Shown here: in pieces, positions 27,759-36,389 of the stretch
How the letters are laid out: the number at the start of each line of letters is the position of its first letter
Numbering within the stretch: the first letter of the stretch is position 1
DNA from: Companilactobacillus kimchii DSM 13961 = JCM 10707
GTDB taxonomy: Bacteria > Bacillota > Bacilli > Lactobacillales > Lactobacillaceae
Assembly: GCF_001435445.1 (NCBI RefSeq)
Contig: NZ_AZDH01000019.1
Span: 87,157 to 151,156, forward strand
Length of the DNA: 64,000 bases
Direction: 5' to 3'
The notes under the pieces: generated by a model
What the model saw: only the letters and a program-made list of their open reading frames with translations
Told to the model about the DNA's origin: nothing
Databases searched by the model: none
Translations under genes and position numbers: made by a program

Positions 27759-27871
27759 AATTAAATCCCCCTGTTTTTGATATTACGTTCTTCATTTTAC
27801 TAGAAAAGTGAATTATCTTCTTTATTTTTTGTGAGTTACAGAAATGAGTTGAAGATTTGAAGTGAAAATAA

Positions 27872-28024
27872 ATGGAATACTTTTGGATTCTAGTAACTAA
27901 AAACTATGATGAAAAATCGGAATTTGGTTTATTTAGCGTGTCAATTGATAATCTTTACCTGATAGGCAGGTTAGATGACCGCTTGAAAGGGAAATGGATT
28001 TTTCCATCTTGTTATGTGCTATAA
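27872..28024 (+). CDS. Possible 50-residue small protein
   Basis: A frame from ATG 27872 to TAA 28024 lies between the glycosyltransferase and the MFS gene. The product begins MEYFWILVTKNYDEKSEFGL and looks soluble, with mixed charged and aromatic residues and a plausible beta pattern. A weak GAAGTGA lies upstream of the start. It ends 29 nt before the MFS start. No family is recognised, and chance occurrence cannot be excluded. Confidence 0.3.
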   Translation: MEYFWILVTKNYDEKSEFGLFSVSIDNLYLIGRLDDRLKGKWIFPSCYVL

Positions 28025-28053
28025 CTTGGTCAATCAAGTTAGGGATGACTATT

Positions 28054-29259
28054 ATGAAACAAGATAATTTACAATTGATCAAGGCTGGAAGTACTTCGGT
28101 TATTAATGCCTTAGGAGAAACCATTTTTTCATTCTCATTGTCTTTAAAGCTATTGAAGGTAACTGGTTCAGCTTTAGGCTATGGCACTAGCTTATTTATC
28201 GGTCCAATCGTTGGACTGGCTTTGGCACCTATCATTGGAAAGATAATTGATAAATATTCTCATAAACGACTGGCTTTGATTTCTGAGGCATTATTGATAG
28301 CCTCGTTATTACTATATTTATTGGCGTATTCAATAGGAACTAATATTTTGTACACGGCTATCGTAGTTGTTTGTGCCATGAATATTTTTGGCAGACTGTT
28401 TTCTATTACATATTTATCTTCAACGCCACAAATTGTTAGTAAAAAATCTATTCAACGTCTTAACTCAATTCAGACAACGGGTGTATCTATGGCTAGTATT
28501 GTGGCCGCACCTTTAGCAGGTTTTCTATTTGGAGTTGTACCGTTCACGTGGATTATTTTGGTAGAGATTTTTACGGAGAGTCTGACTTTATTGTTTACTT
28601 GGAGTACACATTTCAATCAAGTGACGGTTGAAAAGACGGCCACTGGTGATGATGAGAAGGTTGATTTGGTTAAAGTCCTAAAGGGACAACCACAATTAAT
28701 TATTTTGACTGTAATTGCAATGGTATTGAATTTAGCTGGTATTTCTCTACAAATTGGAATTCCTTATGTTTTGATTCATATTCTCAAGTATTCAACTGTT
28801 GTTAGTGGTAATGTTCAAGGTATTTTGTCATTTGGAGTGTTCTTAGGCGGAATTGTTATTACGATTGTTGAAATTAAGGATGTCTTCAAATTTGAAAGGG
28901 TAACCTATTGGATATCAGTATTTGAACTTCTTTTATTAGGCTTCTTAATTAAATTTGCCTCACAATATACACTGGCAATCTTTGCTGTGATCCAATTCAT
29001 TTCTGGCTTTGTGGGAGCAATTTCTGATCCACCAGTTTTTACGTATGTGCAAGAAGTTATTCCTGAAAAAGCCTTAGGGCGGGTCAATACTTTGATGTAC
29101 ACTATGGTTCAAATTTTGAATCCAATTGGCGTCTTGATTTATAGTTCTGCTTTTGCAGTTGTTGATTATCGGATACTATATTTGGTTAATGGATTGATTA
29201 CAACCATTTTAGTAGCATTGTTGTTTACACAATTTAAAAAACCACAAAAAAATGCCTAA
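28054..29259 (+). CDS. MFS transporter
   Basis: Secondary transporter of about 401 residues with twelve hydrophobic segments, of the MFS_3/enterobactin-exporter-like type: GTSLFIGPIVGLALAPIIGKIIDKYSHKR is the classic loop 2-3 motif, and the PAVFTYVQE-like stretch reads DPPVFTYVQEVIPEKALGRVN. Related proteins in lactic bacteria are annotated as macrolide or bacteriocin efflux pumps; the substrate cannot be told from sequence. I choose ATG 28054 (SD AGGGA); a longer frame from 27994 would add 20 residues that do not fit the family N-terminus. It is monocistronic. Confidence 0.82.
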   Translation: MKQDNLQLIKAGSTSVINALGETIFSFSLSLKLLKVTGSALGYGTSLFIGPIVGLALAPIIGKIIDKYSHKRLALISEALLIASLLLYLLAYSIGTNILYTAIVVVCAMNIFGRLFSITYLSSTPQIVSKKSIQRLNSIQTTGVSMASIVAAPLAGFLFGVVPFTWIILVEIFTESLTLLFTWSTHFNQVTVEKTATGDDEKVDLVKVLKGQPQLIILTVIAMVLNLAGISLQIGIPYVLIHILKYSTVVSGNVQGILSFGVFLGGIVITIVEIKDVFKFERVTYWISVFELLLLGFLIKFASQYTLAIFAVIQFISGFVGAISDPPVFTYVQEVIPEKALGRVNTLMYTMVQILNPIGVLIYSSAFAVVDYRILYLVNGLITTILVALLFTQFKKPQKNA

Positions 29260-29277
29260 TCTATTTAGGCATTTTTT
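29247..29277. terminator. Bidirectional terminator between the MFS gene and scrA
   Basis: AAAAAATGCCTAA pairs perfectly with TTAGGCATTTTTT around a five-base loop; T runs occur in both directions. Confidence 0.93.
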
Positions 29278-29294
29278 ATGTGATTCATGAAGGG

Positions 29295-31247
29295 TTAAAC
29301 ATTTGCAGCAGCGGAATAATTTGAAGCTAGTTCTGTCAAAGCTACGATGTCATCGCCGGATTTGACGTCTGTCTTATTCAATTTATCCACGTCGCCGTAA
29401 GACATTGTGTTGGTTACGACAATCATAACTGTGGGATCGTAACCAGCAGCTTGAATTTTTTCAATATCGAAGGTACCAAGTAAATCACCTTTTTTAACGG
29501 TGTCGCCTTGTTTGACATTGGATGTGAAATATTGACCTTTAAGATCAACGGTATCGATTCCTAAATGAATAAGGACTTCAGCACCATCGTTAGTCTTGAT
29601 TCCATAAGCATGTTTTGTGGCATAAGCGACGGTAACCGTTCCATCGGCTACAGCATAAACATTATTATCAGTAGGCTTGATGGCAGCACCTTTACCCATA
29701 ATTTCAGCGGAGAAAACTTGATCATTAACATCTTTTAACTGAATCAATTCGCCAGATACAGGTGCAGCAATTAATTCATCGGCCACAGCAACAGTATCAT
29801 CATCAGCTTTTTCAACTGGTTTAGCAGTTGTTACCTTATCAAACTTGATTCCGTAAAGATATGTAAGAGTAAAACCTAAAGCAATACTGATTAGAATACT
29901 GATGAAGAATGGAAGGTAATACTTAGGTGGGAAAGAAATAAATCCAATGATACCAGCAGCACCTAAAGCACTAGATAGAACGTGGAAAATACCAATAAAA
30001 ATAGAAGCAATTCCGGAAGCAACCATGGCACAGATGAATGGGTAGCGTAACTTTAAGTTAACACCGAAGATGGCTGGTTCTGTAATACCTAGTAGAGCTG
30101 ATAATCCAGCTGATGATGCTAAACCTTTTTGCTTCTTGTCTTTAGAAAGGAAGAAGACGGCTAAACAGGCAGCACCTTGAGCAGCATTGGCCATAGAAGC
30201 GATTGGGAAAAAGAAATCTCCACCAGTTTTAGCAATGTTAGTTAGTAACTGAGTTTCAATGGCAGGGAAACTTTGATGAAGTCCAGTAATAACAATAGGT
30301 GAATAGAAGGTACCAAAGATAGCAGTACCAACAAATCCGGTTGCATTGTACATCCAGACGATACCGTTGGTTAAACCATCAGAAACAACTCTCATGATAG
30401 GTCCGACACCAATAAATGTTAGTAGACCAGTTACGATTACAGCAAGTAATGGCGTAAAGATAAAGTCTAAAGTTGCAGGCATATGCTTATGAAGCCATTT
30501 TTCAATAGTAGCTAGAATCCAAGCAACGGCTAGAACAGGTAAAACTTGACCTTGATATCCAGCTTGAGCAACTTTTAAACCGAAGACATTCCAGTAAGTC
30601 ATCTTACCAGCAGCCATAACGTTAGCGACGTCATAGCCATTAACTAAAGCAGGCATAACCATTGCCATACCGATAGCAGCACCAAGGTAAGGATTACCGC
30701 CAAAACGTTTAGTAGCTGAAAAACCAATTAGTACGGGCATGAAAGTAAATGGTGCTGATGCCAAAAGGTTAATTAATTCGGCGACACCTTTCATACCAGG
30801 ATACATTTGCACAACTGATTGAGCACCAAAGAGGTTGGGTGATGTTAAAACGTTGTTCAAAGCCATCAATAGACCACCAGCTACAAGAGCGGGGATCAAT
30901 GGAACAAAAATATCAGAAAGAAGTTTGACGAAGGCCATGATTGGATTAGATTTTTTGCCGTTAGTAGCCAAGTTCTTAAGATCATCAGGAGTAACAGTTT
31001 TAAGTCCTGTCTTTTGAATTAAGAAATCGTAAACTTTATCAACATCGCCAGGTCCGATAATGATTTGATACTGACCATTGATACTGAAAGTACCTTTGAC
31101 GTCGTCATCGTTGTCCAATCCTTTTTGATCGATTTTCTTTTCATCTTTAACAACTAATCTTAATCGAGTCGCACAGTGAGCTGCCGCAATTAAGTTATCA
31201 CGTCCCACATATTTCAGTACTCGATCCGCAACTTGTTCATGATTCAT
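29295..31247 (-). CDS. scrA: Sucrose-type PTS transporter, EIIBCA
   Basis: Phosphotransferase permease that imports and phosphorylates sucrose. The 650 residues carry IIB at 1-90 (phosphorylated Cys in [12 protein letters not shown]), the IIC membrane domain at about 105-455 ([14 protein letters not shown]; the [18 protein letters not shown] signature), a linker, and IIA at about 490-640 (active His in [17 protein letters not shown]). Neighbours scrB (sucrose-6-phosphate hydrolase) and scrR, in divergent orientation with shared operators, fix the substrate as sucrose. SD AGGAGGG precedes the ATG. The promoter region has a cre-like site and an operator over the -35. Confidence 0.93.
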   Translation of the reverse strand: MNHEQVADRVLKYVGRDNLIAAAHCATRLRLVVKDEKKIDQKGLDNDDDVKGTFSINGQYQIIIGPGDVDKVYDFLIQKTGLKTVTPDDLKNLATNGKKSNPIMAFVKLLSDIFVPLIPALVAGGLLMALNNVLTSPNLFGAQSVVQMYPGMKGVAELINLLASAPFTFMPVLIGFSATKRFGGNPYLGAAIGMAMVMPALVNGYDVANVMAAGKMTYWNVFGLKVAQAGYQGQVLPVLAVAWILATIEKWLHKHMPATLDFIFTPLLAVIVTGLLTFIGVGPIMRVVSDGLTNGIVWMYNATGFVGTAIFGTFYSPIVITGLHQSFPAIETQLLTNIAKTGGDFFFPIASMANAAQGAACLAVFFLSKDKKQKGLASSAGLSALLGITEPAIFGVNLKLRYPFICAMVASGIASIFIGIFHVLSSALGAAGIIGFISFPPKYYLPFFISILISIALGFTLTYLYGIKFDKVTTAKPVEKADDDTVAVADELIAAPVSGELIQLKDVNDQVFSAEIMGKGAAIKPTDNNVYAVADGTVTVAYATKHAYGIKTNDGAEVLIHLGIDTVDLKGQYFTSNVKQGDTVKKGDLLGTFDIEKIQAAGYDPTVMIVVTNTMSYGDVDKLNKTDVKSGDDIVALTELASNYSAAANV

Positions 31248-31269
31248 AATAATTCCCTCCTAAAACGTA

Positions 31270-31283
31270 TGTAAGCGTTTCGA
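31270..31283 (-). promoter_or_regulatory. cre-like site upstream of scrA
   Basis: On the minus strand TCGAAACGCTTACA differs from TGNAANCGNTNNCA at one base. It lies between the scrA promoter and the SD, a position suited to CcpA road-block repression. Confidence 0.6.
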
Positions 31284-31309
31284 TACATTAATAATACATG
31301 GTTTTTAAA

Positions 31310-31331
31310 AATTGTCAAACGTTTGACAATT
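31310..31331. promoter_or_regulatory. ScrR operator O1 (perfect 22-bp palindrome)
   Basis: A perfect 22-bp palindrome centred on CG, with half-site AATTGTCAAAC. It overlaps TTGACA of a minus-strand promoter (TTGACA, 16 nt, TATTAT) for scrA. LacI-family sucrose repressors typically use CG-centred sites of this kind. Confidence 0.8.
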
Positions 31332-31346
31332 ATAAACCTGTAAAAT

Positions 31347-31366
31347 ATTTGTAACCGATTAACATT
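31347..31366. promoter_or_regulatory. ScrR operator-like site O2
   Basis: TTGTAACCGATTAACATT is an imperfect version of the O1 palindrome, centred at 31356/31357, about 36 bp from the O1 centre and 42 bp from the O3 centre. It could support DNA looping between the two promoters. Confidence 0.5.
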
Positions 31367-31387
31367 ATATAAAACTAGGATTTAAAC

Positions 31388-31430
31388 AAATGTTATACGA
31401 TTGACATTTTAGAACAAATCAAGTTACAAT
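31388..31430 (+). promoter_or_regulatory. scrB promoter with ScrR operator O3
   Basis: TTGACA (31401-31406), 18-nt spacer, TACAAT (31425-31430). The imperfect palindrome with half-sites AAATGTTATAC and GATTGACATTT (31388-31409) covers the -35. Predicted transcription start is near 31437, which lies downstream of the ATG at 31429 and so excludes that start for scrB. Confidence 0.72.
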
Positions 31431-31464
31431 GAAGCCAATATCAAAGAAAGTATGGGTCAAAATT

Positions 31465-32901
31465 ATGATTACAAAATGGACAACCGCATTGAGGTATAAA
31501 CCATATCGAGAATGGTCAGAGCAGGAGTTAATTGATATTAAACAGAGGATTGCTCAATCACATTGGCGCTTGGGTTATCATATTCAACCGTCAACTGGTC
31601 TTTTAAATGATCCCAATGGATTCTCTTATTTTAATAATCAGTGGCACTTGTTCTATCAATCATTTCCTTATGGAGCTGTGCATGGTTTGAAAAGCTGGGC
31701 TCATTTAACTTCAGATGATTTGGTTCATTGGCAAGATCATGGACCAGCTTTGTTACCAGGGGATGTTCAAGATAGTCACGGTGCGTATTCTGGTTCTGCG
31801 ATTCCTGTCGGCGATAAGTTATTTATGATGTATACCGGCAATGTTCGTGATAAGAATTGGGTACGTCATCCCAAACAAGATGGTGCCTGGATGGATAAGG
31901 ATAATCAAATTAAAAAAATTTCCATACCATTGATTGAGAACCCTAAACCAGGCTATACGGATCATTTCCGTGATCCTCAGATTATTAAGCATGAAGATAC
32001 TTACTATTGCTTAATTGGTGGACGTCGAGTCGATGATACAGGTCATGTTTTGGTATATCAGGCCTCTGAAGTTACAGGTCCTTGGTCTTACAAAACAGAA
32101 CTGAAGTTTACTGATAAAGATTGTGGTTATATGATTGAGTGTCCCAACTTACTATTTGTTGATAATCGTCCTGTTTTGATGTTTTGTCCGCAAGGAATTG
32201 AACAAGATGTGTTACAATACTCGAATGTCTATCCCAACGCTGTAGTCATCGGTGAGGACTTTGACTGGGAGACATTTAGTTTTATTAATCCAAGTGCAAT
32301 TGCAAACTTAGATGAGGGTTTTGACGTTTACGCTACACATGGATTCAATGCTCCAGATGGACGAGCTTTAACAGTCAGTTGGATCGGTCTTCCGGATACT
32401 ACTTATCCTTCAGATAAAGAAGGCTGGGCTAACTGCTTTAGCTTAGTCAAAGAATTAAAAATTAAAGATAATCATTTGTATCAAATACCAGTAGTCGAAA
32501 ATAAACAGTTAGTTAAGGAAACACTTAACTCAAAAGAAATTACGCCTCAAGCCAAGTTATCATTCAAACTGGGGAAAAACTTAGCTGGATCGATAACACT
32601 TAAGACGGAACTTAATGAAGAATTACAAATTATTCTTGATACGACTAATGGTAAGATATTAGTTGATCGCACAAATGCTGGAGTTCCTTTTGCAACTAAC
32701 TTTGGTACGACAAGAAGTACTAAAGTTATTGCGGGTAAAGAAATTCAGGCTGATTTGTATTTAGATAATACAGTTTTTGAATTATACGTTAATGGTGGAC
32801 AAAAAGTTATCATCGGTCGAATTTTTCCACAAGGTGAGCAATTCTCTGTGGAATCAGAAAATATTGAAGTAAAAAAAGTTAGTTTGGACAAGATTTATTA
32901 A
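31465..32901 (+). CDS. scrB: Sucrose-6-phosphate hydrolase (GH32)
   Basis: Cleaves imported sucrose 6-phosphate to glucose 6-phosphate and fructose. GH32 signatures are LLNDPNGFSYFN (nucleophile Asp), DSHGAYSGSA, DHFRDPQI (transition-state Asp), and YMIECPNLL (acid/base Glu), followed by a C-terminal beta-sandwich (about residues 340-478). I place the start at ATG 31465, giving about 478 residues, since the predicted -10 overlaps the ATG at 31429 and family members begin near this point. The SD is weak (GGG). It lies 11 nt before scrR and is divergent from scrA. Confidence 0.93.
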   Translation: MITKWTTALRYKPYREWSEQELIDIKQRIAQSHWRLGYHIQPSTGLLNDPNGFSYFNNQWHLFYQSFPYGAVHGLKSWAHLTSDDLVHWQDHGPALLPGDVQDSHGAYSGSAIPVGDKLFMMYTGNVRDKNWVRHPKQDGAWMDKDNQIKKISIPLIENPKPGYTDHFRDPQIIKHEDTYYCLIGGRRVDDTGHVLVYQASEVTGPWSYKTELKFTDKDCGYMIECPNLLFVDNRPVLMFCPQGIEQDVLQYSNVYPNAVVIGEDFDWETFSFINPSAIANLDEGFDVYATHGFNAPDGRALTVSWIGLPDTTYPSDKEGWANCFSLVKELKIKDNHLYQIPVVENKQLVKETLNSKEITPQAKLSFKLGKNLAGSITLKTELNEELQIILDTTNGKILVDRTNAGVPFATNFGTTRSTKVIAGKEIQADLYLDNTVFELYVNGGQKVIIGRIFPQGEQFSVESENIEVKKVSLDKIY

Positions 32902-32912
32902 TGAGGTAGATT

Positions 32913-33893
32913 ATGGCAACATTAGATGATATTGCAAAATTGGCGGGTGTTTCAGCGACAACAGTTTCACGAGTTATTAATAACTATGGTTCATTGTCGG
33001 AAAAAACTAAAACAAAGGTTTTTGAAGCTATGAGAGAGCTCAATTACCAACCCAATAGTTTGGCGAGATCATTAAAAGGCAAGAAGACTCAATTAATTGG
33101 AGTTATTTTGCCTGGTGTCAGTAATCCCTTCTTTGGACAGATGGTTCAAGAAATTGAAGATCAATTGTTCAAAAAGGGTTTTCGAATCATTCTTTGCAAC
33201 GCAGGTAGTGATGCTGAAAAAGAGCGAGATTATTTGAGAATGTTGATGGCTAATCGAGTTGACGGAATCATTGCGGGTTCACACAATTTGGGTATTGAGG
33301 AATATCAAAAAGTGGGTTTACCAATTATCTCGTTTGACCGTTATTTATCAGATGAAATTCCGATAGTTAGTTCTGATAATTATCATGGTGGCGAGCTTGC
33401 TGCTCAGGCTTTAGTGAGATCAGGTAGTAAAAAGTTACAAATTATCACAGGAGCCAATCATCCTAACAGTCCAACCAATGCAAGACTGACGGGCTTTAAA
33501 GATGAATTAAAGAAGAGTGATTTGGATTTTGATGTGATGGAAATTAGTTTTTCCGCCACGCCTAATATTAAAGGTTTGAAAATTAAAGAATTATTATCTA
33601 AGCGAGAAGTTGATGGAATCTTCTGTACTGATGATTTGACGGCATTGTTAGTCATACAGCAAGCTAAAGCTTTAGGGATGAGGGTTCCTGAAGATGTGAG
33701 GTTAGTTGGATATGATGGGACGAACTTTATTCAGTCTTATCATCCTGAGTTGACAACAGTTATGCAGCCAATTTCAGATATAGTAATGGTGATGATTGAT
33801 TTGTTATTAAAACGGGTCGATGATCACGATTGTGAATTAGAAGATAACTATGTTTTGCCAGTTAAGTTGATTACTGGTGAAACCACTGCATAG
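32913..33893 (+). CDS. scrR: LacI-family sucrose operon repressor
   Basis: A 326-residue regulator: N-terminal helix-turn-helix ATLDDIAKLAGVSATTVSRV and hinge NYQPNSLARSLKGKKT, followed by the effector domain (IGVILPGVSNPFFGQMVQEI, RVDGIIAGSHN, PIISFDRYL, DGIFCTDDLTALLVI, RLVGYDGT). SD GAGGTAG lies upstream. It is translated from the scrB transcript and probably binds the three CG-centred palindromes in the scrA-scrB gap, with a fructose-containing sugar or sugar phosphate as effector. A strong terminator follows directly. Confidence 0.9.
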   Translation: MATLDDIAKLAGVSATTVSRVINNYGSLSEKTKTKVFEAMRELNYQPNSLARSLKGKKTQLIGVILPGVSNPFFGQMVQEIEDQLFKKGFRIILCNAGSDAEKERDYLRMLMANRVDGIIAGSHNLGIEEYQKVGLPIISFDRYLSDEIPIVSSDNYHGGELAAQALVRSGSKKLQIITGANHPNSPTNARLTGFKDELKKSDLDFDVMEISFSATPNIKGLKIKELLSKREVDGIFCTDDLTALLVIQQAKALGMRVPEDVRLVGYDGTNFIQSYHPELTTVMQPISDIVMVMIDLLLKRVDDHDCELEDNYVLPVKLITGETTA

Positions 33894-33927
33894 AAAAAGT
33901 CGTAGATGTGAGGTCTACGACTTTTTT
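33894..33927 (+). terminator. Terminator of scrBR
   Basis: AAAAAGTCGTAGA pairs perfectly with TCTACGACTTTTT immediately after the scrR stop. Confidence 0.94.
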
Positions 33928-33930
33928 ATG

Positions 33931-33977
33931 AAAAATACGTTAAGTTGAGTTTATTATTACCCAATTTAACGTATTTT
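33931..33977. terminator. Second terminator-like hairpin
   Basis: AAAAATACGTTAA pairs with TTAACGTATTTTT around an 18-20 base loop. It could terminate leftward transcription from the methyltransferase gene. Confidence 0.6.
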
Positions 33978-33992
33978 TATTTGTAGCAATAT

Positions 33993-34047
33993 TTTTAATA
34001 ACCATAGTTCTATGCAAAATAGTGGGAGCAGGCTTACTCCGTTCTCT
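33993..34047. repeat. Palindromic intergenic repeat, short copy
   Basis: TTTAATAACCATAGTTCTAT through GCAAAATAGTGG is repeated almost exactly at 34795-34826, and AGGCTTACTCCG with TCTCT recurs at 34928-34945. The interior of the longer copy is missing here. The end of the methyltransferase gene lies inside this repeat. GGAG/CTCC can form a short hairpin. Confidence 0.7.
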
Positions 34048-34768
34048 TTGCTGATATTATCAGCATCATTGGTCTTCTAAACTCATCCTTCATTCCTGGA
34101 ACATCTAGCAAATGCTTTGGTGGTGTGGGTTCTTCTAAGACTTTTAGCGTAAATCCGTTTTGTAACAGTGTATTCACATAGGTTGTTAGAGTCTTGTGAT
34201 ATTTAACAACTTTGTGGTTTAAGAAATCAGCTTCTCGTTTGCCTTCTTCAAAGTAATGATCGACAGGCCAGCAGGAAATTTCTCCATTTTGATCATAAAA
34301 CCATTCTTGATTGCCATAGGCTGTGAAGATGGGATGCTCAACAGAGAAAATGAATGCTCCATTTGGGGATAAGCTGTGTCTAACTTTTTGACAAATAAGA
34401 TTGAAATCTGGAGTGTAATGTAAGGCTAGGGAACTGATAACGACATCGAAACTATTTTCGGAAAAATCGATATCTTCCATTGCCATTTTTTGGTAATGAA
34501 CGTTGTCGTAATGATTCTTTTCCTGAGCCACTTTGAGCATGTTCTCAGATAAATCGATTCCTAAAACTGATTTTGCTCCATTTTTTGCTGCATAAATGTC
34601 ATGCCAGCCAAAGCCACAACCGATATCTAAAACTCTTTTGTCGTGAAAATCGGGTAACATTTTTTGAAAGGTTGGCCATTCTCCGGCGGCTTTTAGGCCT
34701 TCAACAGAACGTGGAAATTTACTGTAGGCTTCAAAGAAACTTTTGTCATCGTACTCATTTTCTTCCAT
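34034..34768 (-). CDS. SAM-dependent methyltransferase (class I)
   Basis: A 244-residue cytoplasmic methyltransferase: motif I VLDIGCGFGWHDIYAAKNGA, VLGIDLSENML, and FDVVISSLALHYTPDF as motifs II-IV of the Methyltransf_11 type. The substrate is unknown; relatives are often annotated as UbiE/tellurite-resistance-like, which is not informative here. The last few codons and stop lie within a dispersed repeat, and another copy of that repeat lies just upstream of the start, so the gene sits between two direct repeats. This suggests it arrived, or could be lost, by recombination. Confidence 0.82.
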   Translation of the reverse strand: MEENEYDDKSFFEAYSKFPRSVEGLKAAGEWPTFQKMLPDFHDKRVLDIGCGFGWHDIYAAKNGAKSVLGIDLSENMLKVAQEKNHYDNVHYQKMAMEDIDFSENSFDVVISSLALHYTPDFNLICQKVRHSLSPNGAFIFSVEHPIFTAYGNQEWFYDQNGEISCWPVDHYFEEGKREADFLNHKVVKYHKTLTTYVNTLLQNGFTLKVLEEPTPPKHLLDVPGMKDEFRRPMMLIISAKRTE

Positions 34769-34793
34769 GAATAGTTCATCTCTTTTGTTAGGT

Positions 34794-34943
34794 TTTAAAT
34801 AACCATGGTTCTATGCAAAATAGTGGAAAAGAGCTGCGTAGGCCAGATTCCTGTGCTTTGCCTGACTTCACGAACTGTCTGCTGCGCAGCCAATTCGCAA
34901 AGCCCTGCAAATACTCAGAATCTAGGCAGGCTTACTCCGCTCT
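34794..34943. repeat. Palindromic intergenic repeat, long copy
   Basis: About 150 bp with nested pairing: GAGC with GCTC, GCC-AGATTC with GAATCT-A-GGC, GCTTTGC with GCAAAGC, CGAACTG with CAATTCG, and a central GCTGCGCAGC. Its two ends match the shorter copy at 33993-34047 in the same orientation. It is richer in G+C than its surroundings and has no coding potential, as expected of a small palindromic mobile repeat. It lies 3' of the RlmCD gene on the minus strand and may also work as its terminator. Confidence 0.72.
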
Positions 34944-36323
34944 CTATCTTTTAACTAACTTAACGACTGTTTCAACATGTGGTGTTTGAGGGAACATGTC
35001 TACTGGTTGTAGATAAACGACTTTATAACGTTCAGCTAATCTTACTAAATCCTTAGCTAATGTTGATGGGTTACATGAGACGTAAACTAATTTATCAACT
35101 GGATTGCGGTTTAGTGTTGTAATCATACTGCCTTCAAGTCCGGTTCTTGGTGGATCTACGACGATTGAATTGACATTGATGCCGTCTTTTAATAACTCTG
35201 GGTAGATCTTGTCAGTTGATCCAACGTAATAGTCGGCATTTTCTACTTCATTTAATTTGGCATTTGCTTTGGCATCTTCGATAGCTTCGGGAATGATTTC
35301 GATTCCGTAAATATGTTTAACGGTTTCTGACATAGTAATGCCGATTGTTCCAACCCCACAATATGCATCTAGCAGGATGTCTCTTTGAGTTGGTTCTAGT
35401 GCTTGATTAACTAGGTCATACAGTTTATCAGTTTGAAGTGAGTTCAATTGTAAAAAGGCACGTGGTGAAAAGTTAAAAATATAACCGTTGATATCTTCTT
35501 GTAGATATTCGTCACCCCAGAGTAATTTAGTTTCGTCACCCCAAACAGCGCCTTGGTCTTCTTTATTGATATTTTGAGAAATTGAACTAACTTCAGGAAT
35601 TTCTTTCTGAATACGTTCAATTAATTGATGTTCTTTGATGAATTTTGGTGAACGAGTAATGAAAGTAACTTGAAGTTGGTTAAATTCAACTGATTCACGA
35701 ATGACGATCATGCTGAGAATTCCCGATTTTTGTTTAGGATTGAAAACGGGAATTTCCAAATCCTTAACAATTTCAACGATTTTACGCATGGCTGACATGG
35801 TTAAATCCATTTGCGTTGGCATTTCAGTTAGATCGACTAATTCTTGTGTACCTGTTTTATAAAGGCCACAGCGAATTTCACCATCTATTTCTTGGATAGG
35901 GAACTGAGCTTTGTTACGATATTTTTCCTGTTGAACTGAAGCTACGGTTGGGCGAATATTATATTTTTCATATGCGTAAGGCTTATATTTTTCAAGTGAT
36001 TCTCGGAGAATGTCAGCCTTAAATTTTAATTGATCTTCATATTTAATGTGGGCAAAATCTAGACCACCAACTTTATCGGCTAAAGCAGGTGTTTCAGGAT
36101 TTCTGAAACGACTGGCCTGTCTGATTTTGTGAATACGACCATTGAGAAAACGAGGGTGCACGTCAGTGACTTCACAGACGATGACATCTTCGGGGACGGC
36201 TTTTGGTACGAAAACAATGACATGTTTGAAGAAGCCAATGCCTTCGCCATTGATACCGATTCGTTTGATAGTTAGTGGAAATTTGTCACCAACTTTTAAT
36301 TCTTGAGTTATATTTGTATCCAT
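34944..36323 (-). CDS. rlmCD: 23S rRNA (uracil-C5)-methyltransferase, RlmCD/TrmA family
   Basis: SAM-dependent RNA m5U methyltransferase of 459 residues. An N-terminal TRAM domain (KVGDKFPLTIKRIGINGEGIG) binds RNA. The catalytic domain has FLQLNSLQTDKLYDLV, DAYCGVGTIGITMS (SAM motif I), VVDPPRTGLEGSM, and VYVSCNPSTLAKDL with the catalytic Cys. The Fe-S-type Cys cluster of RumA is not evident, as in other Gram-positive members. I begin at the ATG at 36323 (SD AAAGGA); the in-frame extension further upstream overlaps the divergent recX gene and has no family match. Specific target positions (747/1939 type) are inferred. Confidence 0.88.
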   Translation of the reverse strand: MDTNITQELKVGDKFPLTIKRIGINGEGIGFFKHVIVFVPKAVPEDVIVCEVTDVHPRFLNGRIHKIRQASRFRNPETPALADKVGGLDFAHIKYEDQLKFKADILRESLEKYKPYAYEKYNIRPTVASVQQEKYRNKAQFPIQEIDGEIRCGLYKTGTQELVDLTEMPTQMDLTMSAMRKIVEIVKDLEIPVFNPKQKSGILSMIVIRESVEFNQLQVTFITRSPKFIKEHQLIERIQKEIPEVSSISQNINKEDQGAVWGDETKLLWGDEYLQEDINGYIFNFSPRAFLQLNSLQTDKLYDLVNQALEPTQRDILLDAYCGVGTIGITMSETVKHIYGIEIIPEAIEDAKANAKLNEVENADYYVGSTDKIYPELLKDGINVNSIVVDPPRTGLEGSMITTLNRNPVDKLVYVSCNPSTLAKDLVRLAERYKVVYLQPVDMFPQTPHVETVVKLVKR

Positions 36324-36389
36324 AATTTTTCCTTTGAATGTTTTTGCGATAAACTTACACTTGAGTATAACATGTGAGGTAATAATAAT

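Noticed and set aside
27994-28053. ATG at 27994 as the MFS transporter start
   Set aside because: The extra 20 residues do not fit the family N-terminus, and a purine-rich SD lies just before ATG 28054.
31429-31464. ATG at 31429 as start of sucrose-6-phosphate hydrolase
   Set aside because: It overlaps the predicted -10 (TACAAT 31425-31430) and has no SD; family alignment by eye fits ATG 31465.
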